In this document: piece by piece, positions 1 to 9,323 of the stretch
Layout: every line of letters begins with the position of its first letter
Position numbering within the stretch: the first letter of the stretch is position 1
Source of the DNA: an uncultured Anaerococcus sp.
GTDB lineage: Bacteria > Bacillota > Clostridia > Tissierellales > Peptoniphilaceae
DNA length: 44,403 nt
Direction: 5' to 3'
NCBI RefSeq assembly: GCF_943912385.1
Contig: NZ_CALTTY010000014.1
Span: 1-44,403 of the forward strand
Position numbers and translations under genes: made by a program
Notes under the pieces: model-generated
What the model saw: only the letters and a program-made list of their open reading frames with translations
The model's database searches: none
Told to the model about the DNA's origin: nothing

Positions 1-42
1 CCCTGGTTAAGAATTTGGTTGATTTTTATTTACCAACACTAT

Positions 43-71
43 TTGACAAAGAGCCTTTTTCTTTGGATATT
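43..71 (+). promoter_or_regulatory. Putative sigma-A promoter of the focA-like operon
   Basis: A perfect TTGACA at 43-48 is followed after 17 bases by GATATT at 66-71, which matches four of six -10 positions. It lies about 45 bases upstream of the first start codon. The -35 is convincing and the -10 is mediocre. Confidence 0.45.
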
Positions 72-114
72 AAAGGTAAGATTATTTACAGAAAAGAAAG
101 AAATAGGAGGAGAT

Positions 115-948
115 ATGGAAAATGACCTTAGCCCTTCAAATATTTTACCAAGGGCCATAGATGTCTATAGTAAAAAAGCGGGGATGAAGTTTGGAAAATT
201 AATGGTTTTATCTTTTATGGCAGGGGTTTTTATAGCCCTTGCAGCCTCGACTTCAAGCCTTGCAGCAGTAAATTTTTTAAGAAGTGAGGATAGCTTTGGC
301 CTTGGTAAGATTATCCAAGCTCTAAGCTTTACACCTGGCTTAATCTTTGTAGTTCTTGCAGGAGGAGAACTTTTTACAGGTAATTGCCTCATGGTTTTTG
401 CATTATTTAAAAAGAAAATCAAGATAGGAGATTTACTTAAGTCCTGGATCCTTGTATATCTAGGAAATTTCTTAGGGGCGATATTTGTAGACTATATCTT
501 ATCCTGGTCTGGCCAGTGGGAGCTTGGTGGTGGACTTATAGGAGCGAGGACTATTTTAATTGCCAAGGCTAAGCTTGATTTTTCCTTTAGTCAGGGACTA
601 ATCCTTGGGATTTTTGCAAACCTTATGGTTTGCCTGGGAGTATGGATGAGCCTGGGGGCAAGGTCATATGGATCAAAGGCTATAGCCTGCTTTTTTCCAG
701 TTAGTCTTTTTGTTATGGCTGGATTTGAGCATAGTATAGCTAATATGTACTATATTCCTGCAGGGATTTTTGCTAAAAATATACCAGGCCTTGCAGCAAA
801 ATCTGGACTTAGTCTGGCAGATCTTTCTGGTTTAAATTTTACGGACATGGTCTTTAAAAATCTTGTCCCGGTTACCATAGGTAATATCATAGGAGGGTCT
901 ATCCTTGTTGGTCTTATATATTTTTTAGCTTATAGGGAGGAAGACTAG
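115..948 (+). CDS. Formate/nitrite transporter family protein (FocA/NirC-like)
   Basis: Predicted inner-membrane channel of the formate-nitrite transporter family, which moves small monocarboxylates or nitrite across the membrane. The 277-residue product has about six hydrophobic segments, a small-residue-rich TM1 (MAGVFIALAAS) and the conserved region GGELFTGNCLMVF in TM2, as in FocA/NirC proteins. The frame is open further upstream to 19, but ATG 115 is preferred because AGGAGG (105-110) sits five bases before it and the protein start then matches the family. The M20 gene follows after one base, so the two are cotranscribed. In a peptide fermenter formate export is a plausible role; the substrate cannot be fixed from sequence. 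Confidence 0.9.
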   Translation: MENDLSPSNILPRAIDVYSKKAGMKFGKLMVLSFMAGVFIALAASTSSLAAVNFLRSEDSFGLGKIIQALSFTPGLIFVVLAGGELFTGNCLMVFALFKKKIKIGDLLKSWILVYLGNFLGAIFVDYILSWSGQWELGGGLIGARTILIAKAKLDFSFSQGLILGIFANLMVCLGVWMSLGARSYGSKAIACFFPVSLFVMAGFEHSIANMYYIPAGIFAKNIPGLAAKSGLSLADLSGLNFTDMVFKNLVPVTIGNIIGGSILVGLIYFLAYREED

Positions 949-949
949 G

Positions 950-2206
950 ATGGAAAAAACTTTAAGTGAAACAAGAAGGTTTTATCACAAGCTTGCCGAA
1001 CCGGGTTTTATGGAATTTAAAACTACTATCAATATTATCAAGGATTTAAGAAGGCTGGGTATTAAAGATATAAAATATGGCAGAAAAATCCATAAAAAGG
1101 ATTTTATGTTTGGCAAGCCTTCCCAAGTACGTCTTGAAGGGTATGGCGAAAATCTAGACCTCCGTGAAGACTTTGATATATCTGAAATACTAGAAGGTTT
1201 TACTGGCCTTATAGCAACAATAGATACAGGCAACCCTGGCAAGAATTTTGCTTTTCGTTTTGATATTGATGCCCTGCCAATAAAGGAAAGTAGGGATAAG
1301 TTTCATAGGGCTTTCAGAGAAGACTTTATCTCAGAAAACCCAAATGCTATGCATGCCTGTGGCCACGACGGCCACCTTACCATTGGTATTTTTCTTGCTG
1401 AGTGGTTAGTGAAAAATAAAGCAGACTTAGGTGGAAAATACATCTTGATTTTCCAGCCTGCAGAAGAAGGGCTTCGAGGGGCAAGGTCTATGGCTTCCAC
1501 AGACCAAATCAAAGATATTGATTATTTTTTCTCAGCCCACCTTGGTATGGGCCTTCCTAGTGGAAAAGTAGGACTCGGAACGACAGGCTTTCTTGCTTCA
1601 ACTAAGCTTGATGCAATCTTTAAGGGGCATTCTTCCCATGCAGGGGCTGCTCCTGAAGAAGGGAAAAATGCCAACCTTGCTGCAGCTGCTGCCCTTCTAA
1701 ACTTAGAAACCCTAGCCCAAAATTCCAAGGGCATGGCGAGGATTAATGTTGGGGTTATAAGAGGGGGCAGGGTGAGAAATGCCATAGCTGATAAAGCTGT
1801 TTTAGAACTTGAAACAAGGGGAGCTAGTGATGAGGTAAATAACTTCCTTGTTAATAGGGCCATCCAGATTATAAAGGGGTCAGCAATTTCCTATGACCTT
1901 GACTATGAAGTCAAGATAGCAGGGTCTGCTCCATCTATAAAAAAACCAGCCTATGGGTTTTATGACGAGGTAGGAAGTATATTAGAGAAAAAAGGCTTTG
2001 ACCTGGTGAAAAATCCTGATTTTAAGGCGAGTGAAGATGTTTGCTACTATATAAATAAGGTCAATGCTGAGGGAGGGTCGGCCATTCATTTTATTCTTGG
2101 ATCAGACCTTGAGGCAGGCCACCATAATAAGGACTTTGACTTTGATGAAGTAAGCCTAAAGACAGGATTGTCGGTATATGAGGAATGTATACTAGCCTTA
2201 AATTAA
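950..2206 (+). CDS. M20 family amidohydrolase (AbgA-like aminobenzoyl-glutamate / N-acyl amino acid hydrolase)
   Basis: Cytoplasmic zinc hydrolase that removes an acyl or aminobenzoyl group from an amino acid. The 418-residue length and the extended N-terminus before the catalytic domain resemble AbgA more than the shorter (about 390 aa) N-acyl amino acid amidohydrolases. Metal-ligand motifs are visible: HACGHDGH near residue 137, QPAEEG near 170, a later histidine in SAHLG and the C-terminal HHNKDFDFDE. A dimerisation (lid) domain lies between about residues 215 and 330. The start codon is one base after the upstream stop, with GGGAGGAAG overlapping the end of that gene as ribosome site. The next gene, an M18 peptidase, fits peptide or acyl-amino-acid scavenging. 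The exact substrate is inferred. Confidence 0.9.
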   Translation: MEKTLSETRRFYHKLAEPGFMEFKTTINIIKDLRRLGIKDIKYGRKIHKKDFMFGKPSQVRLEGYGENLDLREDFDISEILEGFTGLIATIDTGNPGKNFAFRFDIDALPIKESRDKFHRAFREDFISENPNAMHACGHDGHLTIGIFLAEWLVKNKADLGGKYILIFQPAEEGLRGARSMASTDQIKDIDYFFSAHLGMGLPSGKVGLGTTGFLASTKLDAIFKGHSSHAGAAPEEGKNANLAAAAALLNLETLAQNSKGMARINVGVIRGGRVRNAIADKAVLELETRGASDEVNNFLVNRAIQIIKGSAISYDLDYEVKIAGSAPSIKKPAYGFYDEVGSILEKKGFDLVKNPDFKASEDVCYYINKVNAEGGSAIHFILGSDLEAGHHNKDFDFDEVSLKTGLSVYEECILALN

Positions 2207-2274
2207 AAGAAAATTTCACTCAAGCCTTTTATTGCCTTCTTGGTGAATTTTATCCATAAAGGTATGGTAATCAT

Positions 2275-3552
2275 ATGGAAGAATATATTTTAGATTTTAG
2301 TAAAGATTTGATAAATTTTATTGATGAAAGTCCGCTAAATTATTTTGCTGTAAAAAATGCAGCAGAAATTTTAGAGGCAAATGACTTTAAGAAATTAAGG
2401 GAAGGAGATGTTTGGGAGCTTGGAAAGGGCAAGTACTATCTGACAAGGGATGACACAGCCCTTATAGCCTTTGAGATTGGAGAAGATATTAAAAAAGGCT
2501 TTGAAATAATAGGCTCTCACACAGACAGCCCAACCTTTAAGGTTAAAAGCAATGGAGAGATTACAGATTCTGGCTATTTAAAATTAAATATAGAAGCCTA
2601 TGGCGGAATGATTCACTCAACCTGGCTTGATAAGACCTTATCTCTTGCGGGTAAGGTCGCCTACAAAGAAGACGGAGAAATAAAATATGCCCTGGTAAAT
2701 ATAGACAGGGACTTTTTAACAATCCCAAATGCAGCTATCCATATGAATAGACAAGTCAACAAGGGCTATGCCTATAACCCACAAGATAAACTCTATCCTC
2801 TGGTAAAGACTATAAGCGATGACCTTGAAGCAGAAAACTTTCTAGTAAATACCCTGGCAGAAGAATTAGCCATAGAAGCTTCAACTATTTTAAGCTTTGA
2901 CTTAGGTCTTTATGACAGGCAAAAAGGTAGCATTATAAATGACATGGTCCACATAGGAAGGCTAGATAACCTAGCTTCAGCCCATGCATCTTTTAGAGCT
3001 TTAATAGACAGCAAAGTGGGCAAAAATAAGATGATTCTACTAAGTGATAATGAAGAAATAGGTTCACGCACCAGGGCTGGGGCAGGGTCAAATCTTCTTG
3101 CCAATACCCTTGAAAGAATTGCTTTAAAATCAGGTCTTGACAGGGAAGGCTATCAAATCATGATTGAAAATTCTATGATCATCTCAGCTGACCAGGCCCA
3201 CGCTACCCACCCAAACTATAAGGAATTTGCCGACCCAACCAACCAGGTTAGGATGAATGAAGGTTTGGTTTTAAAAATAGCAGCCAATGGAGCTTATGCT
3301 TCAATGGTTGAAACTGAGGCAAGGCTAGTAGATATAGCTGATAAGTGTGGCTATAAACTTCAGACCTTCCACAACAGGAATGATAAGGTGGGAGGGTCTA
3401 CTATAGGACCAATCACATCCACAGCCCTAGGAATTAAGGCCATAGACCTGGGTATTCCGCTCCTTGCCATGCACTCAATAAGAGAGCTTGCGGGAGTTTA
3501 TGATATTTATGAAGCCTATGAAATATATAAGAAGCTTTTTGAGGAGGATTAG
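2275..3552 (+). CDS. apeB: M18 family aminopeptidase (ApeB-like)
   Basis: Cytoplasmic metalloaminopeptidase of family M18, removing N-terminal residues from imported peptides. Over 425 residues it keeps the two-metal site: GSHTDSPTF near residue 82, the RLDN segment near 227, DNEEIGS near 262, SADQAHATHPN near 304 and a C-terminal MHSIRE. Length matches typical ApeB/DNPEP enzymes (about 430 aa). The ribosome site is weak (GGTATGG), yet the start fits the family N-terminus. The 68-base gap before it contains an imperfect inverted repeat (about 2213-2260) that could be an RNA hairpin. A second, distinct M18 enzyme is at 18529-19917. Confidence 0.94.
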   Translation: MEEYILDFSKDLINFIDESPLNYFAVKNAAEILEANDFKKLREGDVWELGKGKYYLTRDDTALIAFEIGEDIKKGFEIIGSHTDSPTFKVKSNGEITDSGYLKLNIEAYGGMIHSTWLDKTLSLAGKVAYKEDGEIKYALVNIDRDFLTIPNAAIHMNRQVNKGYAYNPQDKLYPLVKTISDDLEAENFLVNTLAEELAIEASTILSFDLGLYDRQKGSIINDMVHIGRLDNLASAHASFRALIDSKVGKNKMILLSDNEEIGSRTRAGAGSNLLANTLERIALKSGLDREGYQIMIENSMIISADQAHATHPNYKEFADPTNQVRMNEGLVLKIAANGAYASMVETEARLVDIADKCGYKLQTFHNRNDKVGGSTIGPITSTALGIKAIDLGIPLLAMHSIRELAGVYDIYEAYEIYKKLFEED

Positions 3553-3849
3553 GTGGCAGTAGTAGAAGTATGTTTAATACCAATCGGTACTAAGGAAACA
3601 TCAGTAAGTAAGTATGTAGCAGAAGCAGAAAAAATCCTCATGGATGAAGGTCTTAAATATAAGTTAAATCCAATGGGGACTGTCATAGAGGCAGACGCCG
3701 ACAAGGCCCTTGGTGCAATTAGAAAAATGCAGGAGTCAGTCTTTGATAAGGGGGCTGACAGGGTCTATACAGTTATAAAAATGGATGACAGACGTGACAA
3801 AAAAGCGACTATGGAGCAGAAAATAAAGTCTGTTGAAGATAAATTATAA
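3553..3849 (+). CDS. MTH1187 family thiamine-binding-like protein (DUF77)
   Basis: Small 98-residue ferredoxin-like fold protein of the MTH1187/YkoF family, members of which bind thiamine or HMP. Recognisable family features are the N-terminal VCLIPIGTKETSVSKYV, the central YKLNPMGTVIEAD and the late ADRVYTVIKMDDRRDK. It starts with GTG directly after the upstream stop codon (0-base gap) and has a full GAGGAGG site at 3541-3547 inside that gene, so it is translationally coupled to the M18 aminopeptidase and ends the operon. No thiamine gene is nearby, so the ligand is an inference from the family. Confidence 0.88.
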   Translation: MAVVEVCLIPIGTKETSVSKYVAEAEKILMDEGLKYKLNPMGTVIEADADKALGAIRKMQESVFDKGADRVYTVIKMDDRRDKKATMEQKIKSVEDKL

Positions 3850-3863
3850 AAATATGTAAAGTG

Positions 3864-3896
3864 GTGGCAGAAATTACCTTCTGCCACTATTTTTTG
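3864..3896 (+). terminator. Intrinsic terminator of the focA-MTH1187 operon
   Basis: A nine-base-pair stem GTGGCAGAA / TTCTGCCAC (3864-3872 with 3879-3887) closes a six-base loop and is followed by a T-rich tract. Confidence 0.9.
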
Positions 3897-4132
3897 TTTA
3901 TGGATTAAAGGTACTGGTCCTAATAGCTACAAAAAGAAAGTTTATTACTAGATGAGTTTATCAAATAAAGGGCCAGGGAGTATTAGTATTTTAAAGAGTA
4001 ATTTATAGGCATAAAAGGTCCTTTGTATATCAGAAAAAATAGGCAAAATCATTTGAAAAATACTTGTTAATATGGCCTTGATTAAGTATATTGTCCCACA
4101 GATAATATTTTGGAAAAAATTTTTATAAACCA
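3897..4132. other. Intergenic spacer without a recognisable gene
   Basis: The space between the terminator and the peptide-transporter promoter is AT-rich. A 61-codon minus-strand frame (3948-4133) has no usable ribosome site or recognisable domain, and I treat it as chance. I see no repeat or conserved RNA here. Confidence 0.6.
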
Positions 4133-4161
4133 TTGTGAAAAAAATATCTATCTGTTATAAT
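4133..4161 (+). promoter_or_regulatory. Extended -10 promoter of the peptide ABC transporter operon
   Basis: TTGTGA at 4133-4138, a 17-base spacer and a perfect TATAAT at 4156-4161 preceded by TGT, giving an extended -10 (TGn). Transcription should begin near 4168, about 25 bases before the start codon, leaving no room for a leader regulator. Confidence 0.8.
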
Positions 4162-4193
4162 AATTCTAATAATACATTCCATTAGGAGGAAAA

Positions 4194-5714
4194 ATGAAAA
4201 AATCAAAAACACTTTTTACCTTGCTACTTGCAGGAGCTATTTTGACTTCTTGCGGAGGCGCTAAAGAAGGAACTGATAGTGGAAAGGAAGAAACAAAAAC
4301 TGCTGAAAGACCATTTACAGTTGCAATGGCGACAGAGATTGACTCTCTAGATCCTTTTAATGCCACAGCAGGAGATACTAAGACCGTTATGGATCAGATC
4401 TTTGACGGTCTTTTGGATGTGGACGAAGAAGGTAAGTTGGTGCCAGATCTTGCAGAGAGCTATGAAATTTCTGAAGACGGATTGACATATAGCTTTAAGC
4501 TTAAAGAAGACGTTAAATTCCACGATGGGTCAGATTTTTCTGCTGATGATGTCTACTATACCTATGACAAGCTTTCAGGGCTTTCTACAGGTGAGCCAAT
4601 GTCTTCAAAGTTTTCTGTTATAGAGGAAATGGAAGTAATCTCACCTAGTGAGATTAAGATAAAAATTGACCAGGTAAATAACTCATTTATCTACCTACAA
4701 AACCAACCAATTCTTAAAAAAGACTACGAAGATAACCAAACTAAGCCACTAGGAACTGGTCCATATAAGTTTGTATCTTATACGCCAGGTGAGGGCATGG
4801 TTATGGAAAGATTTGATGACTACCATAGGAAAGACCATATTGCAAAAATTAAGCAAGTTAATGTGGTAAGAGTTGCTGACAATCAAGCCCTAGTCATGGC
4901 CTTAAACAATGGGGAAGTAGACCTTGCTTCAAAGTTAACAGCAGATGAGCTTGAGCAAGTATCTGAATCAATAGATTCTTATTCTCACCCACAAAACCTA
5001 GTCCAACTTTTAGGTTTAAACAATAATGTTAAGCCATTTGACGATATAAGGGTAAGGCAAGCCATAGCCCATGCAATCGATAAGGATGAATTGATAGAGG
5101 CTGTTGCAGGTGGTAAGGCGACAAAGATTTACTCTTCTTTCTCACCAGCCCTAAAAGAGTACTACAATGATCTTGAAGAAATGTATCCAATAGATGTAGA
5201 AAAATCTAAAGAACTTTTAGCTGAAGCAGGTTACCCAGACGGTATTTCTTTTAAAATGACTGTACCAAGCGACTATAAATTCCACATGGATACAGCAGAA
5301 CTAGTCCAATCCCAACTTAAAAAAGCTGGTATAAATGCAACAATAGATCCAATTGAGTTTTCAACTTGGCTTGATAGGGTCTATAAGGAAAGAGACTACG
5401 AAGCAACTATTTGTGGTTTTGTAGGCTATACAGACCCAATTAGGGTTCTTGATAGGTATGTATCAACATCTGACAAAGATTACCTAAACTACGAATCAGC
5501 TGACTATGACAAGGCTATAGAAACTGCTCAGCAAACTACAGATATGGATGAATTAACCGAGGCTGTAAAAGATGCCCAAGAAATAATCACAAGAGACTGT
5601 GCGGCAGTATTCTTACAAGACCCTAACGACAACATAGTTTTAAACAATAGTTATACAGGTCTTAAAACTTATCCAGTTCAAAAACTAAACCTTGAGGATG
5701 TGGCCGGAAAATAA
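4194..5714 (+). CDS. Peptide ABC transporter substrate-binding lipoprotein (family 5, OppA/DppA)
   Basis: Extracellular, lipid-anchored peptide receptor. Residues 1-19 form a lipoprotein signal peptide (MKKSK, hydrophobic core, LTSC) with cysteine 20 as the acylated residue, followed by a short polar linker and the SBP_bac_5 domain from about residue 38 (family hallmarks ATEIDSLDPFNA and LAESYEISEDGLTYSFKLKE). The 506-residue length is normal. AGGAGG at 4184-4189 defines the start. The stop codon shares one base with the permease start, so all five transporter genes form one translationally coupled operon. Dipeptide or oligopeptide is the likely cargo given the peptidases nearby, but family 5 also includes nickel and glutathione binders. 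Confidence 0.93.
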   Translation: MKKSKTLFTLLLAGAILTSCGGAKEGTDSGKEETKTAERPFTVAMATEIDSLDPFNATAGDTKTVMDQIFDGLLDVDEEGKLVPDLAESYEISEDGLTYSFKLKEDVKFHDGSDFSADDVYYTYDKLSGLSTGEPMSSKFSVIEEMEVISPSEIKIKIDQVNNSFIYLQNQPILKKDYEDNQTKPLGTGPYKFVSYTPGEGMVMERFDDYHRKDHIAKIKQVNVVRVADNQALVMALNNGEVDLASKLTADELEQVSESIDSYSHPQNLVQLLGLNNNVKPFDDIRVRQAIAHAIDKDELIEAVAGGKATKIYSSFSPALKEYYNDLEEMYPIDVEKSKELLAEAGYPDGISFKMTVPSDYKFHMDTAELVQSQLKKAGINATIDPIEFSTWLDRVYKERDYEATICGFVGYTDPIRVLDRYVSTSDKDYLNYESADYDKAIETAQQTTDMDELTEAVKDAQEIITRDCAAVFLQDPNDNIVLNNSYTGLKTYPVQKLNLEDVAGK

Positions 5715-6661
5715 TGTCAAAAGCTATAGTTAAGAAGATACTTTCTCTTATCTTGACTTTGTTTTTTGTCTCCCTCCTAATATTCTTTGTATTTCAAATC
5801 ATAGGCGGCAATCCCGCCGAAATAATGTTAGGAACCGAGGCAGATCCACAGCAAATCCTAGCTCTTGAAAAAGAGCTAGGGCTTGATAAGCCAATATTTG
5901 AAAGGTATATAAATTGGATTGTTGGACTTTTCAAACTTGATATGGGACGAAGCATCAAATACCAAATGCCAGTCAAGGAACTTTTCTTTAAAAAACTACC
6001 AGTAACCCTATGGCTGACCCTGTATTCTTTGATTTTATCAATAATCATAGCCATCCCCCTATCAATACAAATCACAATGAAATCAGATAAGTGGTATGCC
6101 TCTATAATCACTGCCATAACCCAGCTTGGGATTTCTATTCCATCGTTTTGGCTAGCATTTTTATTAATATACATCTTCGCAGTAAGACTAGGTATATTTT
6201 CTACCCTTTCCTTTAATATAATGAACGGGGGATTTTTTTATAAGCTTAAAAATTTCTTTCTCCCATCGCTTGCTATAGCTATACCAAATATAGCGACTAT
6301 AATTAGGTACATGCAGGCAGCTCTTTTAGACGAGATTAATAAAGATTATGTAAGGACAGCCAGGATGAAGGGGATGGAATTAAGGGAAATCTTATACAAG
6401 CACGTACTAAGAAATGCCCTAGTTCCAGTAATCACAGTAATAGGCATGTGTCTAACATCAGCAGTTGGAGGATCTTTGATAGTGGAAAATGTATTTTCCC
6501 TTCCTGGAATAGGATCTCTTATAGTAGCTTCAATAAGCTCGAGGGACTTTCTCCTAATCCAATCAGTTGTCCTTGCTGTTGCATTCTTAGTGATTTTTAT
6601 AAATTTAATTATAGACATACTTTACGGCTTGGTAGACCCAAGGATTAGAGGTGGCAAATGA
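5714..6661 (+). CDS. Peptide ABC transporter permease (DppB/OppB type)
   Basis: Integral membrane subunit forming half of the translocation pore. The 315-residue protein has an N-terminal TM helix, the OppB-type extracellular region GGNPAEIMLGTEADPQQI, and five further helices. The cytoplasmic EAA loop (DYVRTARMKGMELREILYKH, about residues 212-231) contacts the ATPases. The start ATG overlaps the receptor's TAA by one base and the end overlaps the next permease by four bases. Confidence 0.94.
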   Translation: MSKAIVKKILSLILTLFFVSLLIFFVFQIIGGNPAEIMLGTEADPQQILALEKELGLDKPIFERYINWIVGLFKLDMGRSIKYQMPVKELFFKKLPVTLWLTLYSLILSIIIAIPLSIQITMKSDKWYASIITAITQLGISIPSFWLAFLLIYIFAVRLGIFSTLSFNIMNGGFFYKLKNFFLPSLAIAIPNIATIIRYMQAALLDEINKDYVRTARMKGMELREILYKHVLRNALVPVITVIGMCLTSAVGGSLIVENVFSLPGIGSLIVASISSRDFLLIQSVVLAVAFLVIFINLIIDILYGLVDPRIRGGK

Positions 6662-7476
6662 TAAAGGAAAATAAAAATTCAATCAGGATAGGTAAGGCAA
6701 TTATCGCCCTATACTTTATAGTCCTTATTGTTTCAATATTTTGGACTCCCTATGACCCAAACCACATAAACACCGACATGAAATTCCTAGCTCCAAGTAT
6801 TGCCCATCCTTTTGGAACAGACAACATGGGTAGGGATATACTATCAAGGCTTATGGAAGGGTCTAAATACGCCCTAATCTTATCTTTTGGAACGGTGAGT
6901 CTGGCTCTTATTTTAGGATCAATTATAGGAGCTAGTGCTGGATATTTCGGTGGAAAGGTTGATGAGATCCTTATGAGATTTATCGATTCGCTTATGGCCT
7001 TTCCAGGTATCCTCTTTGCCATGATGCTTGTTACTGTATTTGGGGCAGGGATTATAAATACAATCCTTGCCATAGGTATCATGTCAGTTCCTTATTTTGC
7101 CAGAGTTGTAAGGAGTGGTTTTTTACAAGTTAAAAATTCTCAATTTGTAAAGTCCGCAGTAGTAAAGGGGGCAAGCCCTTTCTATATAGCTATAAACCAC
7201 ATCCTACCAAATATCAAAAACCAACTGATGGTAGCAATTGTTTTATCCATATCCCAGGCGATTTTATCAGAGGCTGGGCTATCCTACCTGGGACTCGGGG
7301 TAAGGCCACCGAACCCATCCTGGGGGAGGATGCTTAAGGAAAGTCAGGCTTATTTTAACCAGGCGCCCCACTATTTCCTCTTTACAGGAATTTGCTTAAG
7401 CCTTGTTGTTTTAGGATTTACCCTTTATGGAGAGAAATTTAGGTCTGAAAGATTAAGAGAGAAGGCGGCAAAATGA
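6658..7476 (+). CDS. Peptide ABC transporter permease (DppC/OppC type)
   Basis: Second pore subunit, 272 residues. It shows the DppC/OppC signature after TM1 (HPFGTDNMGRDILSRLM, about residues 50-66), the EAA loop (FVKSAVVKGASPFYIAINHI) and the conserved C-terminal GLSYLGLGVRPPNPSWG. The start overlaps the upstream stop as ATGA, and its own stop overlaps the ATPase start in the same way. Its N-terminal cytoplasmic tail is short but otherwise normal. Confidence 0.94.
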   Translation: MIKENKNSIRIGKAIIALYFIVLIVSIFWTPYDPNHINTDMKFLAPSIAHPFGTDNMGRDILSRLMEGSKYALILSFGTVSLALILGSIIGASAGYFGGKVDEILMRFIDSLMAFPGILFAMMLVTVFGAGIINTILAIGIMSVPYFARVVRSGFLQVKNSQFVKSAVVKGASPFYIAINHILPNIKNQLMVAIVLSISQAILSEAGLSYLGLGVRPPNPSWGRMLKESQAYFNQAPHYFLFTGICLSLVVLGFTLYGEKFRSERLREKAAK

Positions 7477-8447
7477 AAAGAATCTTAGAAGTAAATGACT
7501 TGACTGTTGCCTTTAAGACTGTAAATGGCGACAAAAATGCTGTAAACCACATATCTTTTGACCTATACGAAAAGGACTTTGTAGGCCTTGTTGGGGAATC
7601 TGGCTGTGGTAAGACTGTAGCAACTCAAACAATTTTAGGAATCCAGTCCAAGGATGCCCTTATTAAATCAGGCTCTGCCAAGCTTCGTAATATAGAAGTC
7701 TTAGGTCTAAGTGACAAAGAGTGGAAAAAATACAGGGCAAGAAATATTGCCACAGTTTTTCAAGAACCAGGCTCAGCCCTAAATCCTCTGATGAAGGTGG
7801 GAGAACAAATAGAAGAAGTTTTAAAAATCCACTATAATTTTGATAATGATAAAAGGGAAGACCTAGTCTATAGGACCATGGAAAATGTGGGACTTAAGGA
7901 TGTAGAAAATCTCTACAACAAATATCCCCACCAGCTATCAGGTGGCATGCAGCAAAGGATAGTAATCTCAATAGCCTTGATAGCAAACCCAAATGTCCTG
8001 ATAGCAGATGAGCCAACCACAGCCCTTGATGCCAAGGTCCAATCTCAAATAATAGACCTTTTTAAAGACCTAGGCCATATCTATAACGGAGCTATCCTCT
8101 TTATAAGCCATGACCTTAACCTAATCGAAAGAATCTGTAAGGATGTCATGATAATGTACGCAGGAAGGCTAGTTGAAAAGGGAAAGACTGAGGATTTAGT
8201 TAGAAATCCTCTACATCCTTATACCAAGGCTCTATTGAAGGCTGTGCCAAATTATAAGAAAAGGGGAGAGGACCTCTATAATATAAGGGGTCACGTGCCA
8301 GATTTAAAAAATAGGTCCAATGAGGGGTGTCCTTTTGCTGACAGGTGTGATAACACCATGGATATTTGTACTAAGGTCTTCCCCGAAATCTATGACCAAG
8401 ATGGTCACAGGGTCTATTGCCACCTCTATGGAGGAAAAAATGGATAG
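7473..8447 (+). CDS. Peptide ABC transporter ATP-binding protein (DppD/OppD type)
   Basis: Cytoplasmic ATPase energising peptide import. Walker A GESGCGKT near residue 41, Q-loop FQEPGSALNP, ABC signature LSGGMQQR near 150, Walker B VLIADEPTTALD and H-loop ISHD are all present. The C-terminal oligopeptide-transporter extension with spaced cysteines (CPFADRCDNTMDIC, about 288-301) is typical of OppD/DppD and may hold an iron-sulfur cluster. The 324-residue length is standard. Overlaps both neighbours by a few bases. Confidence 0.95.
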   Translation: MKRILEVNDLTVAFKTVNGDKNAVNHISFDLYEKDFVGLVGESGCGKTVATQTILGIQSKDALIKSGSAKLRNIEVLGLSDKEWKKYRARNIATVFQEPGSALNPLMKVGEQIEEVLKIHYNFDNDKREDLVYRTMENVGLKDVENLYNKYPHQLSGGMQQRIVISIALIANPNVLIADEPTTALDAKVQSQIIDLFKDLGHIYNGAILFISHDLNLIERICKDVMIMYAGRLVEKGKTEDLVRNPLHPYTKALLKAVPNYKKRGEDLYNIRGHVPDLKNRSNEGCPFADRCDNTMDICTKVFPEIYDQDGHRVYCHLYGGKNG

Positions 8448-9216
8448 CATTCTAAAAATAGAAAATATAAGCAAGGTTTATAAAGACTCGTCTATTCTCT
8501 TTAGGAAAAAAGATAAGCTAGCCCTGGATGATGTAAGCTTTGATATAAAAAGAGGGGAAATCTTTGGCCTGGTTGGTGAGTCAGGATCAGGAAAGACCAC
8601 CCTGTCAAATATCATCCTTAGGCTAATCAAAGAGACATCTGGTAGGATTTATTTTAATGATAAGGATATTACAAGCTTTGACAAGGATGGGCTTTTGGAC
8701 TATAGGAGAAAGGTCCAGGTAGTCTTTCAAAATCCCTACCAGGCCCTAAATCCCAAAAAGACTATAGGTTTTTCAATCAGGGAAATCCTAGAAATCCATG
8801 ATGTCTATACAGAGGCAGAAAGGGAAGAGAAAATAAGAAAAATCCTAAAAGAGATTGAAATGGAAGAAGACGTCTTAGATTATTACCCGCCCAACCTATC
8901 AGGTGGGCAAAAGCAAAGGATAGCCATAGCCTGCGCTCTTGTAATTGAACCAGAGTTTTTAATCATAGATGAAGGGGTTAGCGCCCTTGATGTTTCAATC
9001 CAGGCACAAATACTAAACCTTATTAAAAACTTACAGAAAACCCACAACTTCACCTGCCTTTTCATCTCCCACGACCTAAACGTCATAGCCTATCTCTGCG
9101 ATAGGATAGGGGTCCTCTATGATGGAAGACTGGTAGATCTTTTTGAAACAAAAGACATAGGAAGAGATGATAGGGACGACTATACAAAAGAATTATTTAA
9201 GTCTATTACGATATAG
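8440..9216 (+). CDS. Peptide ABC transporter ATP-binding protein (DppF/OppF type, short form)
   Basis: Second ATPase of the heterodimer. Walker A GESGSGKTT near residue 48, Q-loop FQNPYQALNP, signature LSGGQKQR, Walker B FLIIDEGVSALD and H-loop ISHD are intact; the usual DEP after Walker B reads DEG. The frame is open upstream, but ATG 8440 is chosen because GGAGG at 8430-8434 sits before it and the protein then begins in the normal ABC fold; it overlaps the upstream gene by eight bases. At 258 residues it lacks the C-terminal extension of OppF/DppF and resembles NikE in length. The substrate of the system therefore should not be over-read. Confidence 0.92.
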   Translation: MDSILKIENISKVYKDSSILFRKKDKLALDDVSFDIKRGEIFGLVGESGSGKTTLSNIILRLIKETSGRIYFNDKDITSFDKDGLLDYRRKVQVVFQNPYQALNPKKTIGFSIREILEIHDVYTEAEREEKIRKILKEIEMEEDVLDYYPPNLSGGQKQRIAIACALVIEPEFLIIDEGVSALDVSIQAQILNLIKNLQKTHNFTCLFISHDLNVIAYLCDRIGVLYDGRLVDLFETKDIGRDDRDDYTKELFKSITI

Positions 9217-9227
9217 GTTAAGACCTT

Positions 9228-9262
9228 AAAAAGCTCTCAGAGTAAATCTGAGGGCTTTTTAA
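9228..9262 (+). terminator. Terminator of the peptide transporter operon
   Basis: Long inverted repeat, arms 9228-9240 and 9248-9260 (core GCTCTCAG / CTGAGGGC with one G-T pair), with A-run and T-run flanks. It may work in both directions, serving the converging trpP gene as well. Confidence 0.9.
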
Positions 9263-9323
9263 TTGCGTTTTTAGTTTTCTAGCCTAGGTCCTTATTTGAA
9301 AATCTTTTAAAATATTTAAGATC

